Shown in pieces: positions 12,785 through 25,435 of a DNA stretch of 64,000 nucleotides. The notes under the pieces were generated by a model. That model had not been told where the DNA came from. It made no database searches and saw only the letters and a program-made list of their open reading frames with translations. The position numbers were made by a program, and so were the translations under genes. Every line of letters begins with the position of its first letter. The first letter of the stretch is position 1. Where the stretch lies: the NCBI RefSeq assembly GCF_024679245.1, contig NC_090172.1, positions 8,107,233 through 8,171,232 on the forward strand, in the 5' to 3' direction. This DNA comes from Pseudorasbora parva (Eukaryota > Chordata > Actinopteri > Cypriniformes > Gobionidae).

Positions 12785-14307
12785 TATATATTAAGAAGTC
12801 GAAGAAATATAAACTCCCATGCACTTCTGTCAAGTATGAAGCGGTTTTCTGAAATGTATGTATGCAATTTGGCTGTTGGAATAATGTGAGTAGTACAGTA
12901 TTTTTAAAATCGGTCGCATATTGGCCTACGCATCTTTGATTGTTCTATGAAAAACTAGGTATTGTTTTTTGGGATATCGTAAAAAAAATCCAGTAAATGC
13001 CAATATTTTAATAAAATATCCTAAATTAATAAACTCACTTGAGTTGGATTTTTTTTTACCTTCAAAACTGTCAATTAGTTAGCATGTCCACAGCTACTTT
13101 TATTTGCTAGGACAGATTTTCTTTAAACCATTTCACTTTGACAGTTGTTGAGCAAAAAGAGAAAGCCATAAAATATAGTATGTCTGTTATGGCTTTCCTT
13201 AAAGCAGTTGCAGGCACATTTAAAAAAGATACTATCATGTACTGTAGAAGTGTTAGCATTCATATGTGCATGTTTTAGGCTTTTTTGTGGTAGGTTTGCC
13301 TATAGATAATCAAAATGGAAAGACCTTGAATGGATAAAAACAGATTTGAGACTAAAGAATGGTGTTTGAGTTTTTCAGGATTAGTCTGACACGTGGCTGT
13401 TTCTCAGGTGCTATAGTAAAGTGAGATGGCCACACTAAGCAAAACCACATAGTGGCAAGAGCACAGTTAGCTATTGACTTACTCTATTGATTTTGGCAAA
13501 GGAGTTGAGTACTTAAAAATCACAACAACTTTTAATCCAATGTGATGATTGTGTGCAATAGCAATTCCCCTCAGAATGCATGTGAAATCAGTGCAGAGCA
13601 GCTGTGGTGGCTTAGGATAAACTGGCAGCCATAATGACGCAGGGAATCTCCACCACAAGACCATTCTCAAACTCTGATTACCCCTGGCAGGAGGAAGAGA
13701 AAACAGCCTGTCGAAAACTCCCTTCACACTCTGATGGCACAAACTTCCATCTATCCAAAAAGTGGATCATTTGTGTGAAAGATTATGTGGCCCTTTGAAT
13801 GGCAAATAAATCCAATTTAGCCACCGAGATGATTTATGCCGAACTGTGACCCTCTAACTCAGCACAGCACAACTTCATTATTCCACTTTCACACCTCCTC
13901 GCTCCTACTGACCTACCGGTCCCACCAATGACTTTCAGGAAGCTTCCATCAGCCCTCACAGTTTCACTCTGACATGCGGTCACACCTCCTGCCCATGGCG
14001 AGCCCCGTTTACAGCTCTTTTTTGGACTGGACAAGTGGACCAAATTCTTGGCTTCCCCATTTATGTGTCCTGGCACACTATTTTGAATAATGGACCATGT
14101 TTAACATCATTTGATGATTATTAGCACGGAGAGAGTCGTTGGGCATGTGACCCTAAAGTATGGGACTGAAGTGAGTTGTTATGAGCTCAGACTCCATAAT
14201 AGTTTTCACAAATGAAAACAAGACTATGAGGTACCTTTGCCTTTGTCTTTTGTTGTTTGATTAATATTATAGACAGATAGCAGCAGGTATGTTAGGCTGA
14301 TGCCGCT
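12785..14307. other. Unassigned DNA
   Basis: No exon or transposon terminus recognised. 13480-14080 is less AT-rich and has minus-strand open frames (13742-13479, 14076-13834), but neither shows a known domain or splice context. Confidence 0.35.
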
Positions 14308-14311
14308 TTAA

Positions 14312-16960
14312 AGGGGTAGTAAAACATGATTTCACTTTTCTAACTTTAGTTAGTGTGTAGGCCAAATGTTGCTGTTTGAGCATTAACAATATCTGCAAAG
14401 TTACAACGTTCAAAGTTGCATTGAGCTACACAGGAAAAGGATCGACTGCATGCAGTTGATTTCAATATTCTGGGCATTCTATGGTCATGTAAGACTTGAT
14501 TTATTTCATTTAAGATATTTAACAAAATGGCCCTTTTGACATAATAAGATCAGCAGCTTTTATTTAAATAGTGCGTCGTCATCATTCCGGAATCTGCGAT
14601 CAAATTTTTTGACGATTTTGGCTGAATTTCGCTGAACGCACCGGTTGCGCTACTGGATTCACGTGACAAAAGGGATTATTCTGGCTCTATATTTCTGGAT
14701 TATTTACCAAGCAAAGCTTGCAGAATGGACTCATTTGAACCAAAACAGCCTACGGTAAAAGTCTATGTATCATTTTGGATACTTTTAGCTTAGCAAGGTA
14801 ATCTGAGCTGAAATGCAACATTCTCCTAGTTTGTTTACAAAGATGTATATTCACGATTCGTTTGGCAACCATTTGACCTATTCTAATATGTCAACAAAAT
14901 AAACTACTTTGCTTATGTTTGTCAAATATGAACAAATATACAAATTCGTAGCCATATGTACTTTTTAACGGTATATTCATTGCATGAATGGGAATTTAAA
15001 TGTTTAAATGCTGCAATTGGTAAAAAAAAAAAAATGATTTTGTGTGAAAAGTAGAGTATAAAGTTTGTAGAGATACCACATATCATATATGACTGTTAAT
15101 GTTCCATCACGACTATTAAATATTAATGGACAATCATAATAATGCAATTCCAAACCCTGTACCGAGTTTACTTTTTTAGGACTTTTTGCAAAATTCACCT
15201 TAACATAGTGTTTGAACGTAATGTATGTTGGCAGTGTGTGTGTACACAACCACCTTATAATTGTAAAAATCCATCCACACCTTTTTTTAATCCACATAAA
15301 TCATAAGCAGTGTCTCAGGACAAGCTATTTGCAGATTTCTGGGAATGTAATATCACATTTCACAGGCCCTGCCCACGAGAGTTGATGGACACTATGTATT
15401 AGCATAGACCCCGCCCTCAGTGAGCTGTACACAATCCTCCATGTTTATCTCCTCACCAGAGGACAGCAGCATTCAAGTAAGAAATGTGTTCTTAATAAAG
15501 CAACTAAAGTTTATTCAGTCAAGAGCAGTGAGTGATTTTCTGTGTAATAGGTGATATACAGCAGATATAGCAGTAGATACTGTATATTACACTGCTTTCA
15601 CTTTAGTAACGTTACAACGATCTAATATACACACAGGATTTCTGTCCTTGCTGCCTAAGTCACAGAGATAACCAACTGTTTTCATGTAAACTTTGTGTTT
15701 CTGTGCATTTGACAGTTTAATCGCAATAACATGAAAGAGCGCTAGTCTAGTTTAATAGCCTACTCATGGACGCACTGACATCCAGCTCTCTGTGCGGATT
15801 CGTCGGTGTGTGTGCTCAGGTTGAGAGTGATAAGGCTTTAAAAAGCATGCAGATGATAATATTTAATGAGGATGAAGAACTGAAATGTAATGCAAGGATT
15901 TCCACAATAGAGATGATCATCAAAACAAATAAATGTATAATGTTTCAGTTTTCATTGGAGTCTTCACGGGCTGTGAAGACTCCGCCCTCTGGGCCCGAGA
16001 GGAGCAAGTCATTTGCATTTAAAGGAGACACACAGAAAACAGCTAATTTTTATTTTAAAAAAAAATCCATATTCAAAATGGTATATTAAATGAACAGTCA
16101 GGAATTTTAAACTTCAGCGACACACTCTGGGGACAACTGAGACTTATATAACATTTAAAGCTAAAGTTATTCAGTCAATAGCGGTGAGAGATTTTCTGGT
16201 TTTCTTTTATTGTTTGATTCATATTAACAGCATACATAGCAGAAGGTACTGTATATTACGCTGCTTTCGGATCTAATATACACATGCGATGTCTTTACTG
16301 CAGCGACTGCATTTAGGTGAACTTTCTGTGTTTTTTTTTTTTACATAACCTTGTGTGTATTTGACAGTTTAAGTGCAATGAAACGTTTAGTTTATACTCA
16401 CGGGATGCACCGTCTGACATGCTGCTTTCTGTGCGCATGCTTCGGCTGCGTGCATATCAGAAGTTTAGACTGAAATGGCTTTACAACACATGCAGATAAT
16501 AAACTTTCATGATGATAAAGAAATACAATGTCACATGATTGTGTCTGCGGTAGAGATGATTTTTGCCAGAGTATCCGACGAACAAGTTGTAAAGGCTTCG
16601 CCCTCTTTTTGGAAAGCGTGTCGGGGAGCAGCGGCTCATTTGCTTTTAAAGATGCATGCAAGTTTCGTTGCCAATAGCCTTGTGAGCAACACGTATAGCC
16701 ATTTAGCGCTGTTGTGCACTGGCGTCCTGAGTACCGGTTCGTGGACTTTTCCCGATCCCGTCCCCTCATCTCTCTACAACGTCTGTCAACTAACTGTCCT
16801 GTTATAATAAAAATAGCAAAAAATAAATCTTTAAAAAAATAAGCATTTACAACATGGTATAATAAATTATCTTTAGGGTATTTTGAGCCTTCACAGACAC
16901 ATTCTGGGGACACCTCAGATTTATATTACATCTTGTAAAAAGAGGCATAATAGGTCCCCT
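14312..16960. mobile_element. TTAA-flanked Kolobok-like non-autonomous element
   Basis: It starts TTAA-AGGGGTAGTAAAACATG (TTAA at 14308-14311) and ends CATAATAGGTCCCCT-TTAA (TTAA at 16961-16964). The terminal AGGG(G) and TTAA duplication fit Kolobok-type transposons, and the left-end text is a common cyprinid repeat. At 2.65 kb it is longer than usual because its right half is duplicated. No transposase was found; open frames such as 16913-16398 (minus) show no known domain. Confidence 0.6.
15495..16960. repeat. Diverged tandem duplication inside the TTAA element
   Basis: About 15495-16165 and 16155-16960 are diverged copies in the same orientation. Matching landmarks are AGTTATTCAGTCAA / AGTTTATTCAGTCAA, GTACTGTATATTAC, GGATCTAATATACACA, GTATTTGACAGTTTAA, CATGCAGATAATA, GTAGAGATGAT and CACACTCTGGGGAC / ACACATTCTGGGGAC. 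The second copy ends at the element terminus. Confidence 0.65.
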
Positions 16961-16964
16961 TTAA

Positions 16965-18316
16965 CATAAACAAAATACAATATTTGAAAATGGCCAGCCA
17001 AGCAACTTTCAATGAGATGAATGAGATTGCTGACGGATATCTGTCTATCTGAGATTATCTGTCTTCAGGTATTATAGAACTCAGAGGTCTATCCTGAACT
17101 CAGTGGTCTTTGGAGAGGAAGGAAGCAGTAATCTGCATGGCTACATTCGGCAAGACTCCAGCCTCTCGTTTGCTGGCTGTAAACAGTTCACTAAAGCCCA
17201 CTCAAGGTGGAGAAGACAGGGGAAAAAAAGTGTATGTGCGCCTTTAATACTAAAGCAGGCTGCTGCCAGAGCTCATTACAACAGCCTCGTCTGATGCGCA
17301 TACACACACATACACACACAAACGTGGCAGCTCTTAGGAAATGAATTCCATTGTCACCCAGCATCAACTCACATGGGAATTGGAGGAGCGGCCGTGTCCA
17401 TGTGACTATCCGTCTCATGCCTTCCTCCTCTGCCACGACCGCACCTCCATTTTGCTGCAGGGAGATTTGGAACAGTGTCTGCTTGATGAATAATAAAACA
17501 GGATTGGTTTGCTCAGAGGGAGAGGGGGCAAAAAAAGCAGTTTATCCAAATACACAGAGGCAAATGCTGAACACGTTTGTATTAAGGGAACAATAGACTG
17601 TGGTAATGCCATAAATAGTCAGTGTCCATGGACAAATCTCATAAAAAACAGAGCGGAGTAAATACAAATTTAAGAAGCGCTGCTGAAGATGATGTATAGA
17701 TGTAGATGTGTATGAATATTCCCCATGTGATGTGATGAGCTACGGAGCAGAAAGTATGGCCGGTGCCTACAGGCCCATGTGTCAGAATCATCCCGAAGCA
17801 AGAACTGAAAAACATATGAAGTGTGTACCATCAGCTCCACTACCATTTTATCATTTACTTTAGCGTATTGCTTTTAATATTATACTTTCAAATAATTTAC
17901 CACTAGATACAGGATGAAGATCTGAAGGAGTGAACATCATTGCCAAGCCTACTTTATAGCACACCTTTTTAGAAGAGTACTTATTATGGAAATAATTTAC
18001 TTTAAAAGTTCATTGTCATTTAGGAATGCCCAAAATATTATAGTTTAAATTTATGCAATCATTTATGCATAAATACCAGAATTATTTTTCCAACTCAGAT
18101 AAGTAATTATTGTCATTTCATAAATACTTCTAGATAACACTTTTTTGTACAGTGTCTTTTTTGTACAGTGTTACACGTTAAATGCAGTTACTGTAGTAAT
18201 AACTATAATAAATTGTGCATCATTTCACTTAACTAACCCTAACCCTGCATGTATTATTACACAGTACTTAAATGCATAATTACACTGTAACACAGACACC
18301 TTACCTTACAATAAAG
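16965..18316. other. Unassigned DNA; partial repeat at 18135-18316
   Basis: 17100-17600 has higher complexity but no recognisable exon. From about 18135, TAACAC...GTACAGTGT resembles the terminus of the element that follows, probably a second broken copy of the same family. Confidence 0.35.
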
Positions 18317-19489
18317 GGTTAAACTTTATTTTAAGGTGTCATTGTTACAGTGTAACAATGACACCTTATATATTTAAATACTGAGTAATAATAATAATTA
18401 ACTACATGTACTTAATGTAGGGTTAGGGTAGGTTTAGGGTTTGGTTTAGGATTAGCATGTAATTCACCCTTCGCGGCGAGTTTGATCGACAGGCGCTCTG
18501 ACCAATCACAACGCCGATATTGTGTGCTCTTGTCTTTTATTGTATTTGTCCGACAAACAAACCACCACGCTTAGTAGACTGATGTTGTTTTTAACATGAA
18601 AAATTGTAAAACTGTGCTCGTGTGGGAACGCAGACAGCAGGTATCCAGAAAGGCTTGGCGATGTAGTTTCATCTGTTCCCGAAACCTGCCCGAAATCCTC
18701 ATCTGTCATTTCAGACAATGCTCTTCACAAACTTCAAGTCTGACTTGTGTCATACAAGTCTAGCTTACTGGTACAGTAATTTATACCACAGTAATTTACA
18801 TGGTTCATCATATTTGGTATTTATATCCTTATTTACAAAGCGTGAAAAACAACAGACCTGTGATTGCTGTAGTGACAGAAGATGGGTTTCCGTTTTCGGT
18901 TCGCCTTCGCCACTAACGTTACAACAGCTGTTACGGCCTGCGGTGTCATTTTTCTGCCACTGTTGTGGCAGGCTTGTGGAGGACTGGCCTGTCATACTGG
19001 TAATATTTGGACTTTACAGAGGTCCAGGATATAGATAAGACCAACGACATGAGCACAGAAACCTGTGGAGCTAACCACACATTATGTCCTTACCTTACAG
19101 CCAGGGCCGGCGCATGCCTATAGGCGAACTAGGCAGCCGCCTAGGGCGGCGGCTCAGCCAGGGCGGCAAGAGAGAGAGAGAGTGTAAGCGAGAGAGAGAT
19201 TTTTTTTTTAAAAATGTATTTGTTAGTTTTACATTAGGTAGGTTACAATTATCGCACTTATATCAACAACATTTTTTCCCACTCCATTAGTATAAATTTA
19301 AAAATAAAAATTCCCGCCCGGCCGCGCCCCCACCTCACTTAGAGCGGCATCGATTAGTATATGCAAAATACGCTCGACTGTGCCATCCGTTCCGTGGAAG
19401 AGCGCTTTCCGCTGCTTCGAGAGCATGGGCGCGTATTTGGATTTTTATATGACATCGTATCTCTCAAAGAAAAGGAGAATAGCCTACAA

Positions 19490-20143
19490 TAGTTCTTCAG
19501 GATTGCTTAAGACTGGAAAAGGCCCTGACTCATGGAGACTCACGGGATGTTGATAGGCATAAATAGTTTGAAGAGCTGACTGCTTTAGGTAGACGCCTGG
19601 TTCTAAACCACTGGATGCGCTTAAATTCATCTGTGAAAAAGGGATGGAATAAATTTTTCTGAGCCCGATCTCACACAAATGCGTAGCCTATAAATAGTTT
19701 GCAATCTCGTGGAATGTATACGCCAAAATGAGTTTTGGCATGCATATGGTACGTGGTTTTTTGCGTGCTATGATACGCACTTTATGGCGTATTATACATA
19801 TGAACCGTATTATTAGGGTTATGGCGTATTAAAGTGCGTATCATATGCACGCAAAAAAGATTTTACACTCTTACTATTTATACGCATGACCATGAGATTG
19901 TGTTGATTTTTCCCAATGTTTTTATAGCATTGAGAGTGCTTCTCACTCTCCCCGTCACTGTGAGCTCAGTTTCTCAAAGCTTAAACTGATTAAAAATCAT
20001 CTCCGACGTACAATGACACAAGGCAGACTCAATGGACTAGCAACAATTGCAATTGAGCACGAACTTGCTGAAAAAGTTAAACTCGAGGACGCAATCAAAG
20101 CCGTTTGCCGCTGCGAAAGCCCGACGAGGACCCTTCTGAAATG
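19490..20143 (+). pseudogene. hAT transposase C-terminal remnant (ZMYM1-like)
   Basis: Before the insertion at 19660 one frame reads LEKALTHGDSRDVDRHK, a stop, then FEEL.ALGRRLVL. After it come PNVFIALRVLLTLPVTV and, past a small deletion, KLKLIKNHLRRTMTQGRLNG with ATIAIEHELAEKV (about 19990-20090). This order matches the end of fish ZMYM1-like hAT transposases: the region before the 'ALRV..T.PV' helix and the hAT C-terminal dimerisation domain. The catalytic RNase-H-fold acidic residues and the BED/TTF zinc finger are not present in this copy. It cannot be functional. Confidence 0.7.
19660..19915. repeat. Palindromic element inside the hAT
   Basis: The arms are complementary: GCGTAGCCTATAAATAGT near 19680 against ACTATTTATACGCATGA near 19876. 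Inside lie TTTTGCGTGC(T)ATGATACGCACTTTA and its near-complement AAAGTGCGTATCATATGCACGC. This is a foldback MITE and the innermost level of the nest. It splits the transposase remnant. Confidence 0.65.
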
Positions 20144-20993
20144 TAGGCTATATGTGAATGTGTGTTTGTGTGTATCAGTCAAGAAAAAAATCGAAACCTC
20201 CAATGAGCTAAAAAGTTGTTTGCATATGTTTAGTTTTATTCTGTACACTGTCTATTATAAAACAGAAATGATATGCAGCTGTAGCACTGTGTACTTTTTT
20301 TCACGTTGCATAATGAAAAATAAAATCTGAAAACATGCCTGCACGTTTTTATTTTAGTGTAATTTTATAGATAAAGAACATATTAATTTGTATGTACATG
20401 CATCTTAAGGATACCTAATTGTGAGTGTGAGGTGGGGGCGGCACGATCGTGCTCTGCCTAGAGCGGCATTTGAGCTAGCGCCGGCCCTGCTTACAGCACA
20501 CTAAATAATGTTACGGTTGTTAGCTAACGCTAGCTAGGATAACTGAATATGATGTTATATATTATCTTTTAATGATTATAATAGTGAGCAGATCCTATTA
20601 TCCTCTGTGGTGCGTGATGTTGTGGTGAGTGATGCGGTTGTTCAGTTTTACTCTGTGACTTGTAGGCCATGGCTACGATCTTTATTTTGTTTATTTCATT
20701 TCGAGTCACGTTCACATCCTGAATAAATCCCACAAATGCATATAGCAGACATTTCTGTCTGCTTCTGTCTGAAATCAACATGTCATTTTTCCAGAAATTG
20801 TTCACTATTTCCCCAGGGAGTGCACGAATTGACCGTGGGAGCGCCATTGCGGGTATCCAACGCTTGTCGGACATATAGCCACACTAACAAGGGGGCAGGT
20901 CTTTGCGAAGGGTGAATTATGCATCATTTACTGTTAATACTATGATAAGTACAAGTAACATGTAACAAGGAGACTGTAAAATAAAGTGTTACC

Positions 20994-22195
20994 AAATAAT
21001 GTGCAAGCATTTAAAAGTGATTTCTATTGAAACTTGTATGTCATATATTTAAACATGTATTTTGTATGCCATGTGTTTTCCTATTAAAAACACACGTCGG
21101 TTGTTTGAGAATGAGATATTCCAATTCAAGGTAAATGAAAGGTAGAAGAGGTAAAAACAGAGAGGGAAAGTGAGGTGAGGAGAAATGGATGGAAAAGAGA
21201 AATGAGGTCATTATGTATATTGCGGGCAATTCAAACTCTACCACATTCCATATAAGATCCCATCAGTGGTCAAATTGGGAAAGTGAAGGAGACGCATGGT
21301 GCCAAGCATCTCAACAAGACAAGAGCAGGAGGCGGCACAGAGACCTCATCAAAACACAATCACGTCTTCAGCCAGAACACAAACTCTCACAATGCGGTGC
21401 TCATCCTTATATATACACACACACCCACACCCACGCGCACAACGTATCAAATAAATACACTCAAATCTAAGCCTCATTTACCTTACCTCACTAAACAAAC
21501 CAATTCTGAGAAATAATATTAGATTTGATGCTAGAATAACCCCCACAGCTTGCAGACAGTTGTAATGATTACCTACATTACAAAATCTGCAAGAGACCAG
21601 CAAAACTAGAGCTGTAGAGTTACTCTAATGAAGCCCTACAGGTACAGAAAGGACCTCAGCTGACCAAGTGTGCGGACAGTCATGGTCAGCACTTCAACGG
21701 CATAAATCCAGCCCATTTCTGATCCACTGACTGGGAGCCTGCAATGGCCTCCGCTCAGCTCACTAAAGTTGCTAAAATTCTTGGAGTCGGAGGGATTTTT
21801 TTTGCCCATATATATATTGTGATTTATTCCACTTCTTTAACTCAGACTTAGATCAGGACTGGACGTACATATCACCAGATGCATACTCGCACTCTAAATA
21901 ATGCTGGGTTGTTTGTTAACTCAAAATGCTGGGTTAAGACTGTTGGGTAATTTTTGTTGGTTTATTTGATCACATTTTAAACACCATTGGGTAGTTTCAA
22001 ATTTCCAGTCGTTGGGTTAAACCTGCTGGGTCGCAATGCTATGTTGATTCTACCCAGCGCTTGGTTGTTTAACGTGCTTCCCGCCTTGATTCGTTTAAAT
22101 TCGCTCCCAAACTGTCATTTTGAGTACAATGCAAAAGGCAAAGCCACTGATTGCAGATGTTTTAAGATAAGTTCATATCTTTTCACACTGATAAA
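20994..22195. other. Unassigned DNA
   Basis: Contains a short imperfect CA-type run near 21415 and TGCTGGGTT/GTTGGGT words near 21900-22060, suggesting an old repeat. No gene recognised. Confidence 0.35.
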
Positions 22196-22820
22196 AACAA
22201 CTTGTAAGATTTACTTGATAAAATCTTTGTAACAATTTGCACTCAGTTTTTCTAAGTAAAATTTACTGCTGCGATATCAAGTACAACTTACTTGCCAATA
22301 TCAAGTAAAATGTACTTAACTATAAATGTAACATTTGCAAAGACATTAAGTAAATGTTACTTAATTATATTTAACTTAGCATGTTGTATTTATTAAAAGT
22401 AATCAAGTAAATTTAATTTTAAAAGGAGCATAACTATTGTGAAAATTTTATAAATCTGTTTTATTTACTCTTATGAAGTAATTAAGTAGATTTTATAATG
22501 TTTGTCCATTTGACATTTTGAATTACTTAGTTGAATTAATTTATATTACTCACTATTATTATGTAAATGTTGCTATTTTAAACCAAATAAATGTAATAAT
22601 GTTCTCTGCATCAAATACATTTATCACAAATCACACATAAATACAATGAAGTTGAACAGTTTATTATGTCAAAATTTACAATTAACCATTAAATCAGTAA
22701 TGTTCACATCAACTGATTAAGTAGTTAAGGTACATTCATTATAATTTACAATAACTGTAGAATTAACCATGTATGGTTCAACTAAACATCAGCAGCCAAC
22801 AGTGGCATAACTCACATTAA

Positions 22821-23256
22821 AGGGTTAGTTCGGCCAAATATGAAATGTATCACATTTGAGTCCAAAAATAACAAAAACTACGACTTTATTCAGCATTGTC
22901 TTCTCTTCCATGTTTGTGTTCAATCCTCAAATAAAGATTCAAACGGTGAAGAGAAGACAATGCTGAATAAAGTCGTAGTTTTTGTTATTTTTGGACCCAA
23001 ATGTATTTTGGATGCTTCAAGAGACTCTAATTAACCCACTGATGTCTCATATGGACTACTGTGATGATGTTTTTATTCCCTTTCTGGACATGGACAGTAT
23101 AGTGTGCATACACTTGCATACGCTCTAGGACTAAATATAAAATATCTTAAACTGTGTGTTAAGATGAACGGAGGTCTTACGGGTGTGGAGCGACATTAGG
23201 GAGAGGAGTTAATGACAGACATTTCATTTTTGACTGAACTGAACTAACTTAACCCT
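22821..23256. mobile_element. TTAA-flanked MITE with internal hairpin
   Basis: TTAA occurs at 22817-22820 and 23257-23260. Ends are AGGGTTAGTTC and the complement of AGGGTTAAGTTAGTTC. The body (GATGTCTCATATGGACTAC, CTTTCTGGACATGGACAG) is a well-populated cyprinid repeat family. It is non-coding and carries a perfect inverted repeat described separately. Confidence 0.7.
22853..23003. repeat. Hairpin: two 48-bp perfect arms
   Basis: 22861-22908 and 22948-22995 are exact reverse complements (48 of 48). The match extends about ten bases further outward with one mismatch. The loop is 39 nt. A transcript would form a long stem. Confidence 0.95.
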
Positions 23257-24381
23257 TTAATGACGAGCACATGCATAGTCCAGCTGAAACAGAATGGTCA
23301 CTTTTCCTTAATGCTCATTCATCGACTGGATCCTCTCGATCAGCTCCATGGACGAACATCTTAAGGATATGTTCAGCGGCAACACTGCGACTGTCCTCCT
23401 GCATACAGTTTGTAAGAAAGAAAGAACACAATTCCATTTAAGAAATAGAATTACATTTATAACATTACATTTTATTTTCATTAAAAAGGTGACCGGACCT
23501 TCATGTTGTTAGCTCACTAAAATAGAATTGCTGACATTCATGCACTTGTTGCTAACGTTATACATCAATGCTTATTTGGTATCAGAGTTCACCTGCCATC
23601 CAAACTTTCCTTCTTTAGTGCAGAGTGCAGACTAACTTATGCTTTGATATAATAATTGCTGTGAAATTTTCAGTGGATATAAAAACAACTAACTTAAGAC
23701 ACTTTTAAAAAATGCTAACATTAGCTAGAGGACACACACACAGGCAGCCAGCACTTAATCACGGCCAGCTAACATTAAATTATTTTGAAGTTAACCAGAC
23801 AGGGTGACTTTTTCTACAAGAACGTGGCTAACTAGATTTAATCCCCTCTATCTTTGACTAAACACCAGTCTCAACTTTATAGAAGTGGATAATGCTTTAG
23901 CTTTAGCTACCGTTATTGTGATTAAAACTCACTTTTAGTCAATTTTAAACCGTAACATCTATGCAATAATCAAACCATCAAAACGAAGTACATCGTTATC
24001 ACAAATCTAAAATAGAAAGGTCAGAACTTACCGAGAATAAGTCAGCCATGTAAAAGCGACATCCCAAACCGACCGTCTCTGCCACTGAACCGGGATCTTT
24101 TTGAGCAACAACAAAAACGGGCGGGCAGATTCACTTTGCTTTTCAGATTAAAATTTACTAAGTATTTTTAGGTGAATGTGCTGTGACTATAAAACATTAA
24201 ATACTATTTGTAAATATATAGTAAAATGTACTCTTTCTTCTCAGTTAATTTATTACATTAATAAATTGTGTAAATTTTACATAAGATATATAGTTCCAAC
24301 TTAATCTTGATTTTACTATGTATAAATTACATGAATTAATGTAATAGATTTTACAATACCACAAAGTCATTTTTTTCAGTG

Positions 24382-25431
24382 CATTAATAATCATTTTAAT
24401 AACCTTTTTTTTTTCTTCTTTTGTTCATGCTTTAAAAAAAAAAAAGTCTGAAATTTAGCATGCTTAGTCGCACGTGTCTAGTGGGACCGCATTATTTAAA
24501 GCACAGCAGCTAAATATGGCTTACCTAATTCAAAGGGTCAGAGAGAGAAAATGAACAAAAAAATATATGTATGATACATATGACTGTGACCTGTTATCTG
24601 AAGATCAGTAATAAGATGAAGTGTCTAAGCTGATTTTGGTTGCAATGGTAATACTAAAGTTGAAATTCAACAACCACCAGCTTTGCATGTAGCTTTGTCT
24701 TTAAGTACTTTCCGTCATCTGATGAGAGAACTTCTATCTTTTGAAATGGCTTGACTCTTTATTGCTTTTGAAACACCTCCGGCACTTTAAGCCGATGGAG
24801 AACAAAAGGATCGGCTGCCAAGAGCTGACTTCGTCAACAGCACAATCAAACCCTCTGACTTCACAGGGTGAGAGGAGAGACGGATGAGAGAATGATTCTG
24901 AGGAGCTCATGCAGATAAACCAAATGATGCTGGTGTGTTTCACAAACCCTTTTCTTAATCATACACACATCCTACAAATAAAAACATTACACGTGTCAAA
25001 ATAAGCAGAAACAAACAGCACAATGCTCGTCAGTGATATCTAGTGTAATTTGAATTGCGATATTTGCACTGATCCTGAGGAGGCTGTCAGAGATGCTGAG
25101 GCTCTAAGAACCTGCACAAGTCAAACACACAGTGTGAGGAATAAGAGACATACTGTATGCTGAAGGCACCTGAAGAACAAGTTTAACAATATAAATGATT
25201 AGAAAGAAAAGAGTCAATTCATATTAAATGATTATTAAGAATTGGGTGTCAATTTAAAATTTTAGTGTAATTAATTTGGAAGAAAAAAAAATGCAATAAA
25301 AAAGAATGTAATAAATATTAGCCCTGATCCACATGTAGACTTCATAATAAGGAATTTCCCTGAAAATGGTCAGTGTGTGTATTGACAAACAAACTAAGAC
25401 AAAACCAAGAATGTTTTCAGTGTGAAATTAA
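24382..25431. other. Unassigned AT-rich DNA
   Basis: No gene, repeat end or splice-bounded open frame recognised. Confidence 0.35.
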
Positions 25432-25435
25432 TTAA

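Larger units (their letters stand above)
19102..20489 (+). mobile_element. hAT transposon, internally deleted, exact 8-bp TSD
   Basis: It begins CAGGGCCGGCGC and ends GCGCCGGCCCTG, a 12-bp perfect TIR. The 8-bp sequence CTTACAGC flanks it exactly at 19094-19101 and 20490-20497. These are diagnostic for hAT. The 1388-bp body keeps only the C-terminal part of the transposase gene, itself split by a palindromic insertion. Confidence 0.92.
18462..20917. mobile_element. Second-level element with 13-bp TIR and TA flanks
   Basis: Ends are perfect inverted repeats, ATTCACCCTTCGC and GCGAAGGGTGAAT, each flanked by TA (18460-18461 and 20918-20919). The TA duplication suggests a Tc1/mariner-like or similar mechanism. 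No transposase is visible; a hAT element occupies most of the interior. Confidence 0.6.
18317..20993. mobile_element. Outer element of a four-level transposon nest
   Basis: The left end GGTTAAACTTTATTTTAAGG aligns with the complement of the right end, GGTAACACTTTATTTTACAG. The interior left arm contains TAGGGTTAGGGTAGG, typical of this cyprinid family. The element is split by an insertion at 18462-20917 and has no coding sequence of its own. Confidence 0.55.
22196..24381. mobile_element. CACTG-ended non-autonomous DNA element
   Basis: The left end CACTGATAAAAACAACTTGT and the complement of the right end, CACTGAAAAAAATGACTTTG, form an imperfect TIR. Subterminal DNA is rich in AAGTAAATTTTACTT-like words. 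The superfamily is unsure because no clear TSD was found. It is interrupted by a TTAA element at 22821-23256. Confidence 0.5.

Noticed and set aside
16398..16913. 171-codon minus-strand frame
   Set aside because: It lies wholly inside the TTAA element; the related upstream unit does not keep it open and no domain is visible.
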